Source: Pseudomonas resinovorans NBRC 106553 (GTDB lineage Bacteria; Pseudomonadota; Gammaproteobacteria; Pseudomonadales; Pseudomonadaceae). From it: DNA of 64,000 nt. The stretch's first letter is position 1, and each line of letters begins with the position of its first letter. The notes under the pieces are model-generated. The model saw only the letters and a program-made list of their open reading frames with translations, had not been told where the DNA came from and did no database searches. Below, one piece after another: positions 33,380-41,392 of this stretch. The translations under genes and the position numbers were made by a program. Location: assembly GCF_000412695.1 (NCBI RefSeq), contig NC_021506.1:1-64000 (forward strand), in the 5' to 3' direction.

Positions 33380-34162
33380 ATGGAGCCACAACAAATTGAC
33401 TCGCTCGGAAACGAGCTCTATGAAGCGCTGATTAAGCGTACCCCGCTAAGTCCGCTTAGTTCGCGAGGTTTTGATATCAGCATTGAAGATGCCTACCAAA
33501 TCCAGCAACGTATGACGGCGCTGCGAATTCAAAATGGCGAAAAAATCATCGGACGGAAGATTGGTGTAACAAGCAAGGCAGTGATGAACATGCTTGGTGT
33601 GCACCAACCGGACTTCGGCACCTTGACGGACGGCATGGTTTGCAGCTCTGCGGAACCAATACGTATGGAAAACCTTATTCAGCCCAAAGCTGAAGGTGAA
33701 ATTGCCTTCGTCATGAAGAAGGACCTAATGGGGCCGGGTGTCACTGCAGCTGATGTATTGGCGGCAACAGAAGGCGTCATGGCTTGTTTCGAGATTGTCG
33801 ACTCACGTATCAAGAACTGGGAAATTAAGATTCAAGACACCGTGGCTGACAATGCATCGTGTGGCGTTTTTGTTCTCGGCGACCGGCTGGTTGACCCCGC
33901 AAGTATAGATCTTTCCTTGTGCGGGATGGTCTTAGAGAAAAACGGTGAAATAGTGGTCACTGGAGCTGGCGCCGCCACCATGGCCTCACCTGTCAACGCT
34001 ATGGTTTGGCTAGCGAATACTCTAGGACGACTTGGGATTCCTCTGAAGGCTGGCGAGGTCGTTCTCTCTGGCGCATTAGGTGCAATGGTGCCCGTTCAGG
34101 CAGGTGACAATTTACGGGTGGCGATTGGCGGCATTGGCGGTTGCACGGTTCGATTCGTCTAA
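33380..34162 (+). CDS. carD: 2-Hydroxypenta-2,4-dienoate hydratase
   Basis: A 260-residue hydratase of the fumarylacetoacetate hydrolase-like MhpD family (GRKIGVTSKAVMNMLGVHQP; EGEIAFVMKKDL; VMACFEIVDSRIKNW). It adds water to 2-hydroxypenta-2,4-dienoate to give 4-hydroxy-2-oxovalerate. The ATG at 33380 is chosen as GGAGAG lies 10 bases upstream; an ATG at 33362 has no ribosome site. The 112 bases after its stop contain a small dyad (CCAGCTT / AAGCTGG) but no T tract, and the pathway genes carFE are separated from it by two non-catabolic genes. Confidence 0.94.
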   Translation: MEPQQIDSLGNELYEALIKRTPLSPLSSRGFDISIEDAYQIQQRMTALRIQNGEKIIGRKIGVTSKAVMNMLGVHQPDFGTLTDGMVCSSAEPIRMENLIQPKAEGEIAFVMKKDLMGPGVTAADVLAATEGVMACFEIVDSRIKNWEIKIQDTVADNASCGVFVLGDRLVDPASIDLSLCGMVLEKNGEIVVTGAGAATMASPVNAMVWLANTLGRLGIPLKAGEVVLSGALGAMVPVQAGDNLRVAIGGIGGCTVRFV

Positions 34163-34273
34163 CGAACTATTGATACAAATATGCCAGCTTCCTATCAAAA
34201 GAAAGCTGGTGTAGGACGAGCTTTCTATCGTCTAGATTGCTTTGATCAATAGTTACGTTTAAGGTGGAATGTA

Positions 34274-34714
34274 ATGGATGAAAAAACAGAATTTGCATGG
34301 GACGATTCCTACTTGTTAGGGCACCATGCCATGGATATGGTTCACCGTGAGTTTGTTGACCTGTTGCAGGCAGCCTTGACGGCACCGAATGCAGAACTGC
34401 CCAACGTGCTTGCCGACATCGCCCGTCACGCAGAAGGTCACTTTGCACAGGAGAACGAATGGATGGAGAGCCAAGGGTTTCCAGGTGGCGACTGCCATAT
34501 AGACGAGCACAACAAAGTACTGGCTTCTATCTATGACGTGCAGGAAAAAGTAATTCAAGGTGATATTGCAATAGGACGAAAACTGGCGAAAGCCCTGTCC
34601 GAGTGGTTCCCCGACCATGCGTCTTTTATGGATTCTGCTCTCGCAGCGTGGCTAGTAAAACGTACGTACGGTGGCTCGCCGATTGTTCTACGACGTGCAA
34701 TTCAAAGATCTTAA
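34274..34714 (+). CDS. Bacteriohemerythrin
   Basis: A 146-residue single-domain hemerythrin. Diiron ligands can be placed at His24 (MVHREFVDL), His56 and Glu60 (HFAQE), His75 and His79 (HIDEH), His115 and Asp120 (WFPDHASFMD). Such proteins bind O2 reversibly. AAGGTGGAATGTA precedes the ATG. It lies between carD and carFE. It could supply or sense oxygen for the O2-demanding CarA and CarB steps, or belong with the chemoreceptor fragment that follows; both are inference. Confidence 0.88.
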   Translation: MDEKTEFAWDDSYLLGHHAMDMVHREFVDLLQAALTAPNAELPNVLADIARHAEGHFAQENEWMESQGFPGGDCHIDEHNKVLASIYDVQEKVIQGDIAIGRKLAKALSEWFPDHASFMDSALAAWLVKRTYGGSPIVLRRAIQRS

Positions 34715-35099
34715 AGTGTGCTAGTTGTTCACGTAAGAATTATTTCGAAAGCAGAAAGTTTATTTTGTGAATATTAAATATGTTCCGATGAATCATAAAG
34801 TTAAATAAATGCAAATTTTGTTCGGAAGTCCACAAAAGTCTTTTGGAAAAAAAGAACCGATATAGCTCAAAAAGATGAAGAAGGCCATAAGCCTATTGCG
34901 GAGAGCATAGCCAGTGGCGATGGAAACTGCCCCAGTTCAAAAGAGTGGCTCGTCCTCTACAATGTATCGTTGTTTCTAGAAGGCTTTTATAGACTTGCTC
35001 AGCGCATTTTCAGGCGGTTAAGAATGCAAAAGGCTGATCTAAAATTGCGCGAAATAATTCGCTTTTATTAAACGGTTTTGGTGTGAGTGTGCAAAAATC
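34715..35099. other. AT-rich intergenic stretch, no supported gene
   Basis: About 385 bases of low GC between the hemerythrin and chemoreceptor genes. The short open frames are not convincing. The base composition is lower than in the car genes, and the stretch probably holds the promoter of the chemoreceptor gene, though no sigma-28-type element with correct spacing was found. Confidence 0.45.
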
Positions 35100-35760
35100 A
35101 TGTATTTGCGGAACATGCGTATTGGTACTCGACTGTGGACAAGTTTCGGGATAATTCTCGGGATTTTGGTGTTGATGGTCAGAATCGGCAATGGTCTTAA
35201 TGCGAAAAACAAGCAAAAGCTCCTCAATGCATTGGAAGTATCCAACAAGAAATCAATTAGCATTGGTGTAATGAAGAGCGCGTTGACCGAGAAAAGTGTA
35301 ATTGTCCGCACCATCAGCCGGCAGTCTGACATTGAGAACATTCAAAACATCAACGCGCGGGTTGCCGAAGAAAATAATCGCTACGCCGTTGCAAATAATC
35401 AGTTAACAGCGCTTGGTCTAAATGAACGCGAGAAGTTCATAATTGACCAAATCAATCGTCTTGACACCGAGATCCTTGGCCATTTTGATAAGGTCACGAA
35501 GCAGATCCTTGCGTCTGACGCCGAAGGCGCAGAAAAAACCATTTTTACTAACATTGACGGGTTGGTGCAAAGTGTATTGGCCGAGATGGACAAACTTGTA
35601 GCTTTGCAGGATTCCTCAGCTTCTGAAATCCTGGCGACCTCAGTGGTAGATGACGATCGTCTCATGGTGTTAACTGCTTTTATCGGAACGATTTGTTTGC
35701 TTATCGGTGGCGCTTTCGCCTGGATTATTACGCGTAGTATTACTAAACCCCTAAATGCTG
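35100..35760 (+). pseudogene. Methyl-accepting chemotaxis protein, 5' fragment
   Basis: The fragment encodes an N-terminal membrane helix (MYLRNMRIGTRLWTSFGIIL), a four-helix-bundle type periplasmic ligand domain of about 150 residues, a second helix (LTAFIGTICLLIGGAFAWII) and the first residues of a HAMP domain (TRSITKPLNA). At about 35755 the reading frame leaves chemoreceptor sequence and runs into the leader of carF. The signalling domain is missing, so it cannot signal. It could originally have been a chemoreceptor for a car-related compound. Confidence 0.85.
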
Positions 35761-35796
35761 GTCTGTTTGAAATACAATTTTTAAGGAGTACTCAAC

Positions 35797-36744
35797 GTGG
35801 CAGATACAGGCAGAGCAAAGGTAGCAATTATCGGGTCGGGTAACATCGGTACTGACCTCATGATTAAGATCCTGCGTCATGGAAAGTTTTTAGAAATGGG
35901 CGCGTTGGTGGGCATCGATCCTGCTTCAGATGGCTTAGAGCGCGCAAAGCGCATGGGTGTAGCAACAACAGCTGGCGGTATCGAGGGACTTCTTGAGATG
36001 CCAGGATTTTCTGATATACGCATTGCCTTTGATGCAACGTCTGCTGGCGCGCATCACCGACACAACAAATTGCTACAGGAAAAAGGTGTGCGCGTTATTG
36101 ATTTAACGCCGGCCGCAATTGGTCCTTATGTTATTCCAGCTATTAATTTAGACGAGCAATTGTCCGCTAAGAATATCAACATGGTGACCTGCGGTGGGCA
36201 AGCTACTATTCCAATTGTGGCGGCGATTTCTAAAGTTGCGAAAGTACATTACGCGGAGATCGTTGCATCTATTTCTAGTAAATCTGCGGGACCTGGAACG
36301 CGCGCAAACATTGACGAGTTCACTGAAACTACTTCGCGGGCGATTGAAGTTCTTGGCGGAGCATCGAAAGGAAAGGCGATTATTGTACTGAATCCTGCAG
36401 AACCGCCTCTGATTATGCGTGACACAGTCTTTGCATTGTCTGACATTGCTAATAAATCGGCCGTTGAGGACAGTATTCTGGAAATGGTGGAGAGGGTGAA
36501 CTCTTATGTCCCAGGGTATCGTTTGAAACAAAAAGTCCAGTTCGATATCTTTGACGAGAAAAATGCACTTAACCTACCAGGTATTGGCAGAAAAGCAGGC
36601 TTAAAGACCTCTGTGTTCTTGGAGGTTGAGGGCGCGGCGCATTACCTACCAGCATACGCTGGTAACCTCGATATTATGACCTCGGCCGCGATGGCCTGTG
36701 CTGAGCGCATGGCTCAAACACAATTGGTTGAAGAAACGGCGTGA
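35797..36744 (+). CDS. carF: Acetaldehyde dehydrogenase (acylating)
   Basis: A 315-residue enzyme with a Rossmann motif [11 protein letters not shown] and the catalytic Cys132 ([12 protein letters not shown]). It starts with GTG after AAGGAGTACTCAAC. It converts acetaldehyde from the aldolase to acetyl-CoA with NAD+ and CoA, and normally forms a channelled complex with the aldolase encoded next. Its leader is only about 40 bases long from the break in the chemoreceptor fragment. Confidence 0.95.
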   Translation: MADTGRAKVAIIGSGNIGTDLMIKILRHGKFLEMGALVGIDPASDGLERAKRMGVATTAGGIEGLLEMPGFSDIRIAFDATSAGAHHRHNKLLQEKGVRVIDLTPAAIGPYVIPAINLDEQLSAKNINMVTCGGQATIPIVAAISKVAKVHYAEIVASISSKSAGPGTRANIDEFTETTSRAIEVLGGASKGKAIIVLNPAEPPLIMRDTVFALSDIANKSAVEDSILEMVERVNSYVPGYRLKQKVQFDIFDEKNALNLPGIGRKAGLKTSVFLEVEGAAHYLPAYAGNLDIMTSAAMACAERMAQTQLVEETA

Positions 36745-36752
36745 GGCTAACC

Positions 36753-37763
36753 ATGAGCAATAAAAAACTTTATATTTCTGACGTGACCTTGCGTGATGGT
36801 AGTCATGCGATTCGTCATCAGTATAGCCTTGACCACGTGCGTAAGATTTCTAAAGCTCTTGACGATGCACGAGTCGATTCAATCGAAGTAGCCCACGGTG
36901 ATGGTTTGGCAGGTGCCAGCTTTAATTATGGCTTTGGTGCGCATACGGACGTGGAGTGGATCGCTGCGGTTGCTGAAACGGTTAAGCATGCCAAGGTAGC
37001 AACCTTACTTCTTCCCGGAATTGGTACCCTGCATGACTTGCGTGCCGCATACGATGCCGGAGCGCGCGTAGTACGTGTAGCTACCCATTGTACCGAGGCA
37101 GATGTGTCGAAGCAGCATATTGCTGCAGCACGCGAACTTGGTATGGATACCGTTGGCTTCCTGATGATGAGCCATATGACAACGCCACAGAAGTTAGCGG
37201 AACAAGCCAAGCTAATGGAAGGCTATGGTGCCACATGTATCTATGTCGTCGACTCCGGCGGTGCGCTAACAATGGATGGTGTCCGTGATCGTTTTAGAGC
37301 CTTCCGTGAGGTGTTAAAGCCTGAAACAGAGCTGGGTATGCATGCTCATCACAACCTTAGCTTGGGAGTGGCAAACTCCATTGTTGCCGTGGAGGAAGGC
37401 TGCGATCGAATCGATGCTAGCTTAGCTGGTATGGGCGCAGGTGCGGGTAATGCGCCACTAGAAGTGTTTATTGCAGCAGCCGATCGACTCAGTTGGAACC
37501 ATGGTTGTGATGTATATGGATTGATGGATGCCGCTGATGATATTGTCCGGCCGCTTCAGGATCGCCCTGTGAGGGTTGACCGTGAAACGCTGGCTCTCGG
37601 TTATGCTGGCGTATACTCAAGCTTCCTTCGGCATGCTGAAGCAGCTTCCGCAAAATATGGCATTAAGACGGTTGATATTCTTGTCGAGCTGGGCCGACGT
37701 CGAATGGTAGGTGGTCAAGAGGACATGATTGTCGATGTCGCACTTGATTTAGCCAATAAATAA
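36753..37763 (+). CDS. carE: 4-Hydroxy-2-oxovalerate aldolase
   Basis: A 336-residue DRE-TIM metallolyase ([18 protein letters not shown]; metal-binding His in [15 protein letters not shown]) that splits 4-hydroxy-2-oxovalerate into pyruvate and acetaldehyde. The ATG at 36753 is preferred over a GTG at 36741, which overlaps the carF stop. It is the last gene of the car cluster, and a strong terminator follows. Confidence 0.95.
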   Translation: MSNKKLYISDVTLRDGSHAIRHQYSLDHVRKISKALDDARVDSIEVAHGDGLAGASFNYGFGAHTDVEWIAAVAETVKHAKVATLLLPGIGTLHDLRAAYDAGARVVRVATHCTEADVSKQHIAAARELGMDTVGFLMMSHMTTPQKLAEQAKLMEGYGATCIYVVDSGGALTMDGVRDRFRAFREVLKPETELGMHAHHNLSLGVANSIVAVEEGCDRIDASLAGMGAGAGNAPLEVFIAAADRLSWNHGCDVYGLMDAADDIVRPLQDRPVRVDRETLALGYAGVYSSFLRHAEAASAKYGIKTVDILVELGRRRMVGGQEDMIVDVALDLANK

Positions 37764-37778
37764 ACTTAACGCTTTTCG

Positions 37779-37817
37779 CACCCCATAATGTCGTACGCTT
37801 TATGGGGTGTTTTCCTT
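37779..37817 (+). terminator. Intrinsic terminator of the car operon
   Basis: A perfect 10-bp stem CACCCCATAA (37779-37788) with TTATGGGGTG (37800-37809), an 11-base loop, and TTTTCCTTCTGTTTT after it. It lies 16 bases after the carE stop. Confidence 0.88.
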
Positions 37818-38063
37818 CTGTTTTGCGGCCGTTTTGGGAGGGATTTAATTATTCCGGAAAAGAAGCCCATAATTAATCCGGAAAATGCGGGTTTAAGTGA
37901 GTTTAAACGAATCGAAGCGGGTTGTTCGGAGGCTTTGAAGGCGGATTTTATTTCGGATGGTGGTAAAAAGGGCCATTGACGAAACGATTGGCGAAGCATT
38001 GGCGAAACGATTGGCGAAACTCCGGCTGCTGCGAGTTCCCGTGCAAACCTTTCACTTAGTCCG
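37818..38063. repeat. Spacer with a short tandem repeat, no supported gene
   Basis: The stretch between the car terminator and the next gene holds three close copies of the motif ATTGGCGAAAC/G around 37988-38022 (GATTGGCGAAGC, then GATTGGCGAAAC and so on). Small open frames overlap it but lack ribosome sites and coding character. Confidence 0.5.
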
Positions 38064-38453
38064 TCATTTCAGTCTGTCAGCCTGGGAGCCAAGGGCCGCA
38101 AATCCGAGTATTCCCAAGACACCGACAACCAGAGCAACGCCACTGATACCGCTCGGAAGGTATTGACTGCCCATAGCTAGTACCAAACCAATAAGGCCGG
38201 ATATCACAGCCGCCTTGGTAAGTCGTTCCTTTTGAGCATTACGGGCCTGCTGCTGAAAGAAGGCTAACACAGGCCGTCCGCAGTTCCAGCACCCCGGTGC
38301 ATTCCACCAGGTGCGCTGACCGCACTGAAATGGGCAAGGAACAACATTGGGATCATCCTCACGCATGAAGGGCGTCGGCGGCTCAACGATCAAATCCCCA
38401 TCTAGCCTTCCTACCTGGACGTTGTTGTTCCCTTCAATTTGTTGATTCGCCAT
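38064..38453 (-). CDS. Small membrane protein with a zinc-ribbon-like motif and GNN segment
   Basis: A 129-residue protein starting MANQQIEGNNNVQVGRLDGD. Features in order: a short GNNNVQVG motif, a four-Cys cluster (CPFQCGQRTWWNAPGCWNCG) and two membrane helices (VISGLIGLVLAMGSQYL; SGVALVVGVLGILGFAAL). The start overlaps the end of the upstream gene. It was not recognised; the GNN motif is shared with the neighbouring 265-residue protein, so the two probably act together. Confidence 0.6.
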   Translation of the reverse strand: MANQQIEGNNNVQVGRLDGDLIVEPPTPFMREDDPNVVPCPFQCGQRTWWNAPGCWNCGRPVLAFFQQQARNAQKERLTKAAVISGLIGLVLAMGSQYLPSGISGVALVVGVLGILGFAALGSQADRLK

Positions 38454-39231
38454 ACATAGCCTCCAATGCCCTGCGAAGATAGCCCACCCAGTGGCGAAAC
38501 TCTGCATCCGTCATGTGTCGCCGCGATTCCTTGCCGGTAACAATCTCGCGCTGCATCGTCGCATAGTCGTCATTCCAACCCAATTGAGCCAAGTAGTCCG
38601 TTTCGATTTTGAAGAGATGGCCACGCGTGTGCATGTAGGCTTCACCTCTAGCTGCCCTATCAATTCGTCCCTGCTGAGTGTTATTGAGCTTCGCCTCTAG
38701 CCAATGGATGACTTCAGGCGCCATTGATTCGTCAAATAGCCAGATATCCCTCCAGCTCTTCGGAGCAAGACCAAATGCCTTTGCTAGTTCTCCGTATAGA
38801 GCGCCAAACTTGAACGATTTACCAAGGCGCTTGTGGCGGTATTCGTTAATCTGCTTGATTAGGCTTTCTATACGTGCCCTGAAAGCGGGGTCGGCCCCTA
38901 TAGATCCAAATGGGGCGGCTATCTCAATTCTCGGCGCTTTGCTGGCGTGAACCGTCACGCGACCAACCGCACCGCCAATCTGCACGTTACCGCTGCCCTT
39001 GATTGACTGGTGAACCACCCTTTCCCCAGCGACCTGCGTATTGTTATCGCCCTCTACGGACTGCGATGGAAGAGACTTTCCCCTTCGTGTCTTGTTGGAA
39101 GGTAACGCAGGTGCATCCTGGATCATCTTCACAGCATCCAGAAAAGCAGCGCCTGGTGAAGGTGTGTCAGGCTTCTTCGACGACCGGCCTACTACAGGAA
39201 AGCGAATGATGTTCGACTTTGTATTTGTCAT
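38434..39231 (-). CDS. Protein with GNN-type beta repeats and a P22AR/ORF6C-like C-terminal region
   Basis: A 265-residue protein. After a basic N-terminal segment come two beta-repeat motifs (EGDNNTQVAG and KGSGNVQIGG), then a helical region (RIESLIKQINEYRHKRLGKS; KSWRDIWLFDESMAPEVIHW) that resembles in pattern the C-terminal domain of phage antirepressor-type proteins. It lies just downstream of a phage-type repressor gene on the same strand (8 bases apart), so it may be cargo or a regulator of the lysogenic transcript. No function is assigned. Confidence 0.6.
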   Translation of the reverse strand: MTNTKSNIIRFPVVGRSSKKPDTPSPGAAFLDAVKMIQDAPALPSNKTRRGKSLPSQSVEGDNNTQVAGERVVHQSIKGSGNVQIGGAVGRVTVHASKAPRIEIAAPFGSIGADPAFRARIESLIKQINEYRHKRLGKSFKFGALYGELAKAFGLAPKSWRDIWLFDESMAPEVIHWLEAKLNNTQQGRIDRAARGEAYMHTRGHLFKIETDYLAQLGWNDDYATMQREIVTGKESRRHMTDAEFRHWVGYLRRALEAMYGESTN

Positions 39232-39239
39232 GGTTTCTC

Positions 39240-39650
39240 CTACGCTGCGAGCTCGATAACCTGACGGATCGTGTCTGAATCAATGTGCTGCTGGGAGGAA
39301 AAAGAGCGGTACAACATCACGATGGCGCGGGCTTTCTTTCCTGCGGAAAGACTCTTATGCATCTTCGTCAGCAATAACTCCATGCCCTCAATAATCTGCG
39401 AGAGCAGCTCTTCGTCGATTGGTGTTGTAGATGCGGCGTGAGCCTCTTCCATCCGGTCGCCTGATAGAACATAAAGAACATCGAGCCCCTTCTTCATGAG
39501 CGTTTCTAGGTAGAGAGCATCGGGGAACCGCTCGCCATTCTCGTAGTTGAACTGGGTTTTCCGGCTTACTCCCGTCAGCGCGCACATCTCAAGCTGCGAG
39601 AGACCCAAGCGGTCGCGCTCACTCTTCAGTCTTTCCCCAATGGCTTGCAT
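39240..39650 (-). CDS. XRE/CI-family transcriptional repressor
   Basis: A 136-residue protein with a Cro/CI helix-turn-helix at residues 5-60 (LKSERDRLGLSQLEMCALTG; RKTQFNYENGERFPDALYLE) and a helical C-terminus. It is divergent from a small DNA-binding protein and a transposase fragment, the arrangement of repressor and early genes in Mu- and BcepMu-like transposable phages. No Shine-Dalgarno is visible ahead of the ATG, which suggests a leaderless or weakly translated repressor. Confidence 0.8.
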   Translation of the reverse strand: MQAIGERLKSERDRLGLSQLEMCALTGVSRKTQFNYENGERFPDALYLETLMKKGLDVLYVLSGDRMEEAHAASTTPIDEELLSQIIEGMELLLTKMHKSLSAGKKARAIVMLYRSFSSQQHIDSDTIRQVIELAA

Positions 39651-39656
39651 AATAAA

Positions 39657-39765
39657 TTACCCATAATTTGGTAAATAGATACCGCTATCGCTTGACAATG
39701 TATAAATTTTTACCCATCATAGCAACAAATAACCCATTCTTACGCATTCTACTCTAGGTGACGAC
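39657..39765. promoter_or_regulatory. Divergent early promoter/operator region
   Basis: It contains a dyad TTACC-N8-GGTAA (39657-39674) immediately before the repressor ATG and further ACCCAT half-sites at about 39712-39717 and 39732-39737. A rightward promoter candidate has TTGACA at 39692-39697 and CATCAT at 39715-39720 with 17-bp spacing, overlapping an ACCCAT site. This fits repressor control of both directions. Confidence 0.55.
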
Positions 39766-39972
39766 ATGAAAACGCTCAGAACCCCCCAACAAGTGCTGGC
39801 GGACTTCGAACATCGCGGAATAACGATTTCCGGCTGGGCAAGGTCTCATGGTTTCTCGCGTGATGTTGTGCGCTCTGTTTTATACGGGCGCGTCAAAGGC
39901 CTCTACGGCTCCGGGCACAAGGTTGCGGTGCTGTTGGGCCTTAAAGATGGCGTCATCGACGAACTGAAATAG
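39766..39972 (+). CDS. Small phage DNA-binding protein (Ner / BcepMu gp16-like)
   Basis: A 68-residue basic protein (MKTLRTPQQVLADFEHRGIT; ISGWARSHGFSRDVVRSVLY) with one helix-turn-helix. AGGTGA precedes the ATG. The family is found as the first early gene of transposable phages of Mu/BcepMu type, where it regulates the early promoter. The next gene, a transposase N-terminus, agrees. Confidence 0.72.
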   Translation: MKTLRTPQQVLADFEHRGITISGWARSHGFSRDVVRSVLYGRVKGLYGSGHKVAVLLGLKDGVIDELK

Positions 39973-40016
39973 GCGGTTGTAGCTATACCAGAGATAACCT
40001 CAACAAATAGACCGCC

Positions 40017-40200
40017 ATGAACCTGTCCGTACCGACCCCAAACACCTCGCGAGCTCCCGCTATATCCGTATTAAATGCGGTGAACAGCGATTGGCTGACC
40101 GCCGATGATTTCGCGAGGTTGGCCGGGATTGATATCCGCGCTGGTCAAATTGCGCTGCGAAAAGCTGTAGATGGCAAACCTTGGCGCGGATGCTATTTAG
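40017..40200 (+). pseudogene. Mu-like phage transposase A, N-terminal fragment
   Basis: Only the first 61 codons remain (VNSDWLTADDFARLAGIDIR; VDGKPWRGCYL), matching the winged-helix start of Mu-type transposase A proteins. The frame is cut by IS copy 4 at 40201. The rest of the phage is absent beyond the IS. The weak ribosome site is typical for this position. Confidence 0.65.
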
Positions 40201-41392
40201 GGAAACTCTGAAGAAGACTTCCAGATTTTGGCAAAATACCCGGATTCCACCCGCTGAGTTTCCCCATGAAGCAGATGACCTTCGCTGACGCCGAGTACGC
40301 CGGTAAGCGCAAACAAACCCGCAAAGAGTTGTTCCTGATCGAGATGGATCGGGTGGTGCCGTGGAAGGGTTTGATTGCCTTGATCGAACCGCATTATCCC
40401 AAGGGTGAAGGCGGTCGTCCGGCCTATCCGCTGATGGCGATGCTGCGCGTGCACCTGATGCAAAACTGGTTCGGTTACAGCGATCCAGCGATGGAAGAGG
40501 CGCTGTACGAGACCACCATCCTGCGCCAGTTCGCGGGGCTGAGCTTGGAGCGTATCCCCGATGAAACCACCATCCTCAACTTCCGTCGTTTGCTGGAGAA
40601 GCACGAACTAGCCGCCGGCATCTTGGCTGTCATCAATGGCTATCTGGGCGACCGAGGGCTGTCGCTGCGCCAAGGCACGATCGTCGATGCCACGCTGATC
40701 AATGCGCCGAGTTCGACCAAGAACAAGGACGGTAAGCGCGACCCGGAAATGCATCAGACCAAGAAGGGTAACCAGTACTACTTCGGCATGAAGGCGCACA
40801 TCGGTGTCGATGATGAGTCGGGCTTGGTGCACAGCGTGGTGGGCACGGCGGCCAACGTGGCCGATGTCACCCAGGTCGATAAGCTGCTGCACGGCGATGA
40901 GAACATGGTCGGTGCCGACGCGGGTTACACCGGCGTCGAGAAACGCCCTGAACATGAAGGCCGGGAGGTCATCTGGCAGATCGCCGCCCGCCGTAGTACT
41001 TACAAGAAGCTTGATAAGCGCAGTGCTTTGTACAAAGCCGCGCGCAAGATTGAGAAGGCCAAGGCTCAGGTACGAGCCAAGGTCGAGCATCCGTTCCGGG
41101 TGATCAAGCGCCAGTTCGGTTATGTGAAGGTGCGCTTCCGTGGTCTGGCGAAGAACACGGCGCAACTGGTGACGCTGTTCGCGCTGTCGAACCTGTGGAT
41201 GGCGCGCCGACATTTACTGGCGAATGCAGGAGAGGTGCGCCTGTAATGTGGGAAATGGCTGCCGCGAGGTGCTCGCGGCGGCTAAAAACACAGAAATAAG
41301 CGGGTGATCTGAGCGTTTTTGATCGATTTGCCGCTTTTAAAATCGGCAGGGGCTGAAGTCAGCCAGAAATACACAACTACTTCAGACCATCC
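40201..41392 (+). mobile_element. IS5-family insertion sequence, copy 4 (ISPre1-like), 1192 bp
   Basis: Ends GGAAACTCTGAAG (40201) and CTTCAGACCATCC (41392). TTAG flanks it on both sides (40197-40200 and 41393-41396), as expected for a simple insertion into YTAR, yet the two flanks are parts of unrelated genes. It is directly repeated with copy 3 and appears identical to it, so 25288-41392 has the form of a 16.1-kb composite transposon carrying the car genes. Confidence 0.95.
40266..41246 (+). CDS. IS5-family transposase (copy 4)
   Basis: An intact 326-residue DDE transposase with the same protein sequence as copies 2 and 3. It is full length with complete IS ends. Confidence 0.95.
   Translation: MKQMTFADAEYAGKRKQTRKELFLIEMDRVVPWKGLIALIEPHYPKGEGGRPAYPLMAMLRVHLMQNWFGYSDPAMEEALYETTILRQFAGLSLERIPDETTILNFRRLLEKHELAAGILAVINGYLGDRGLSLRQGTIVDATLINAPSSTKNKDGKRDPEMHQTKKGNQYYFGMKAHIGVDDESGLVHSVVGTAANVADVTQVDKLLHGDENMVGADAGYTGVEKRPEHEGREVIWQIAARRSTYKKLDKRSALYKAARKIEKAKAQVRAKVEHPFRVIKRQFGYVKVRFRGLAKNTAQLVTLFALSNLWMARRHLLANAGEVRL

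Noticed and set aside
34163..34273. Terminator after carD
   Set aside because: A 7-bp dyad exists but has a large loop and no T tract, so termination cannot be claimed.
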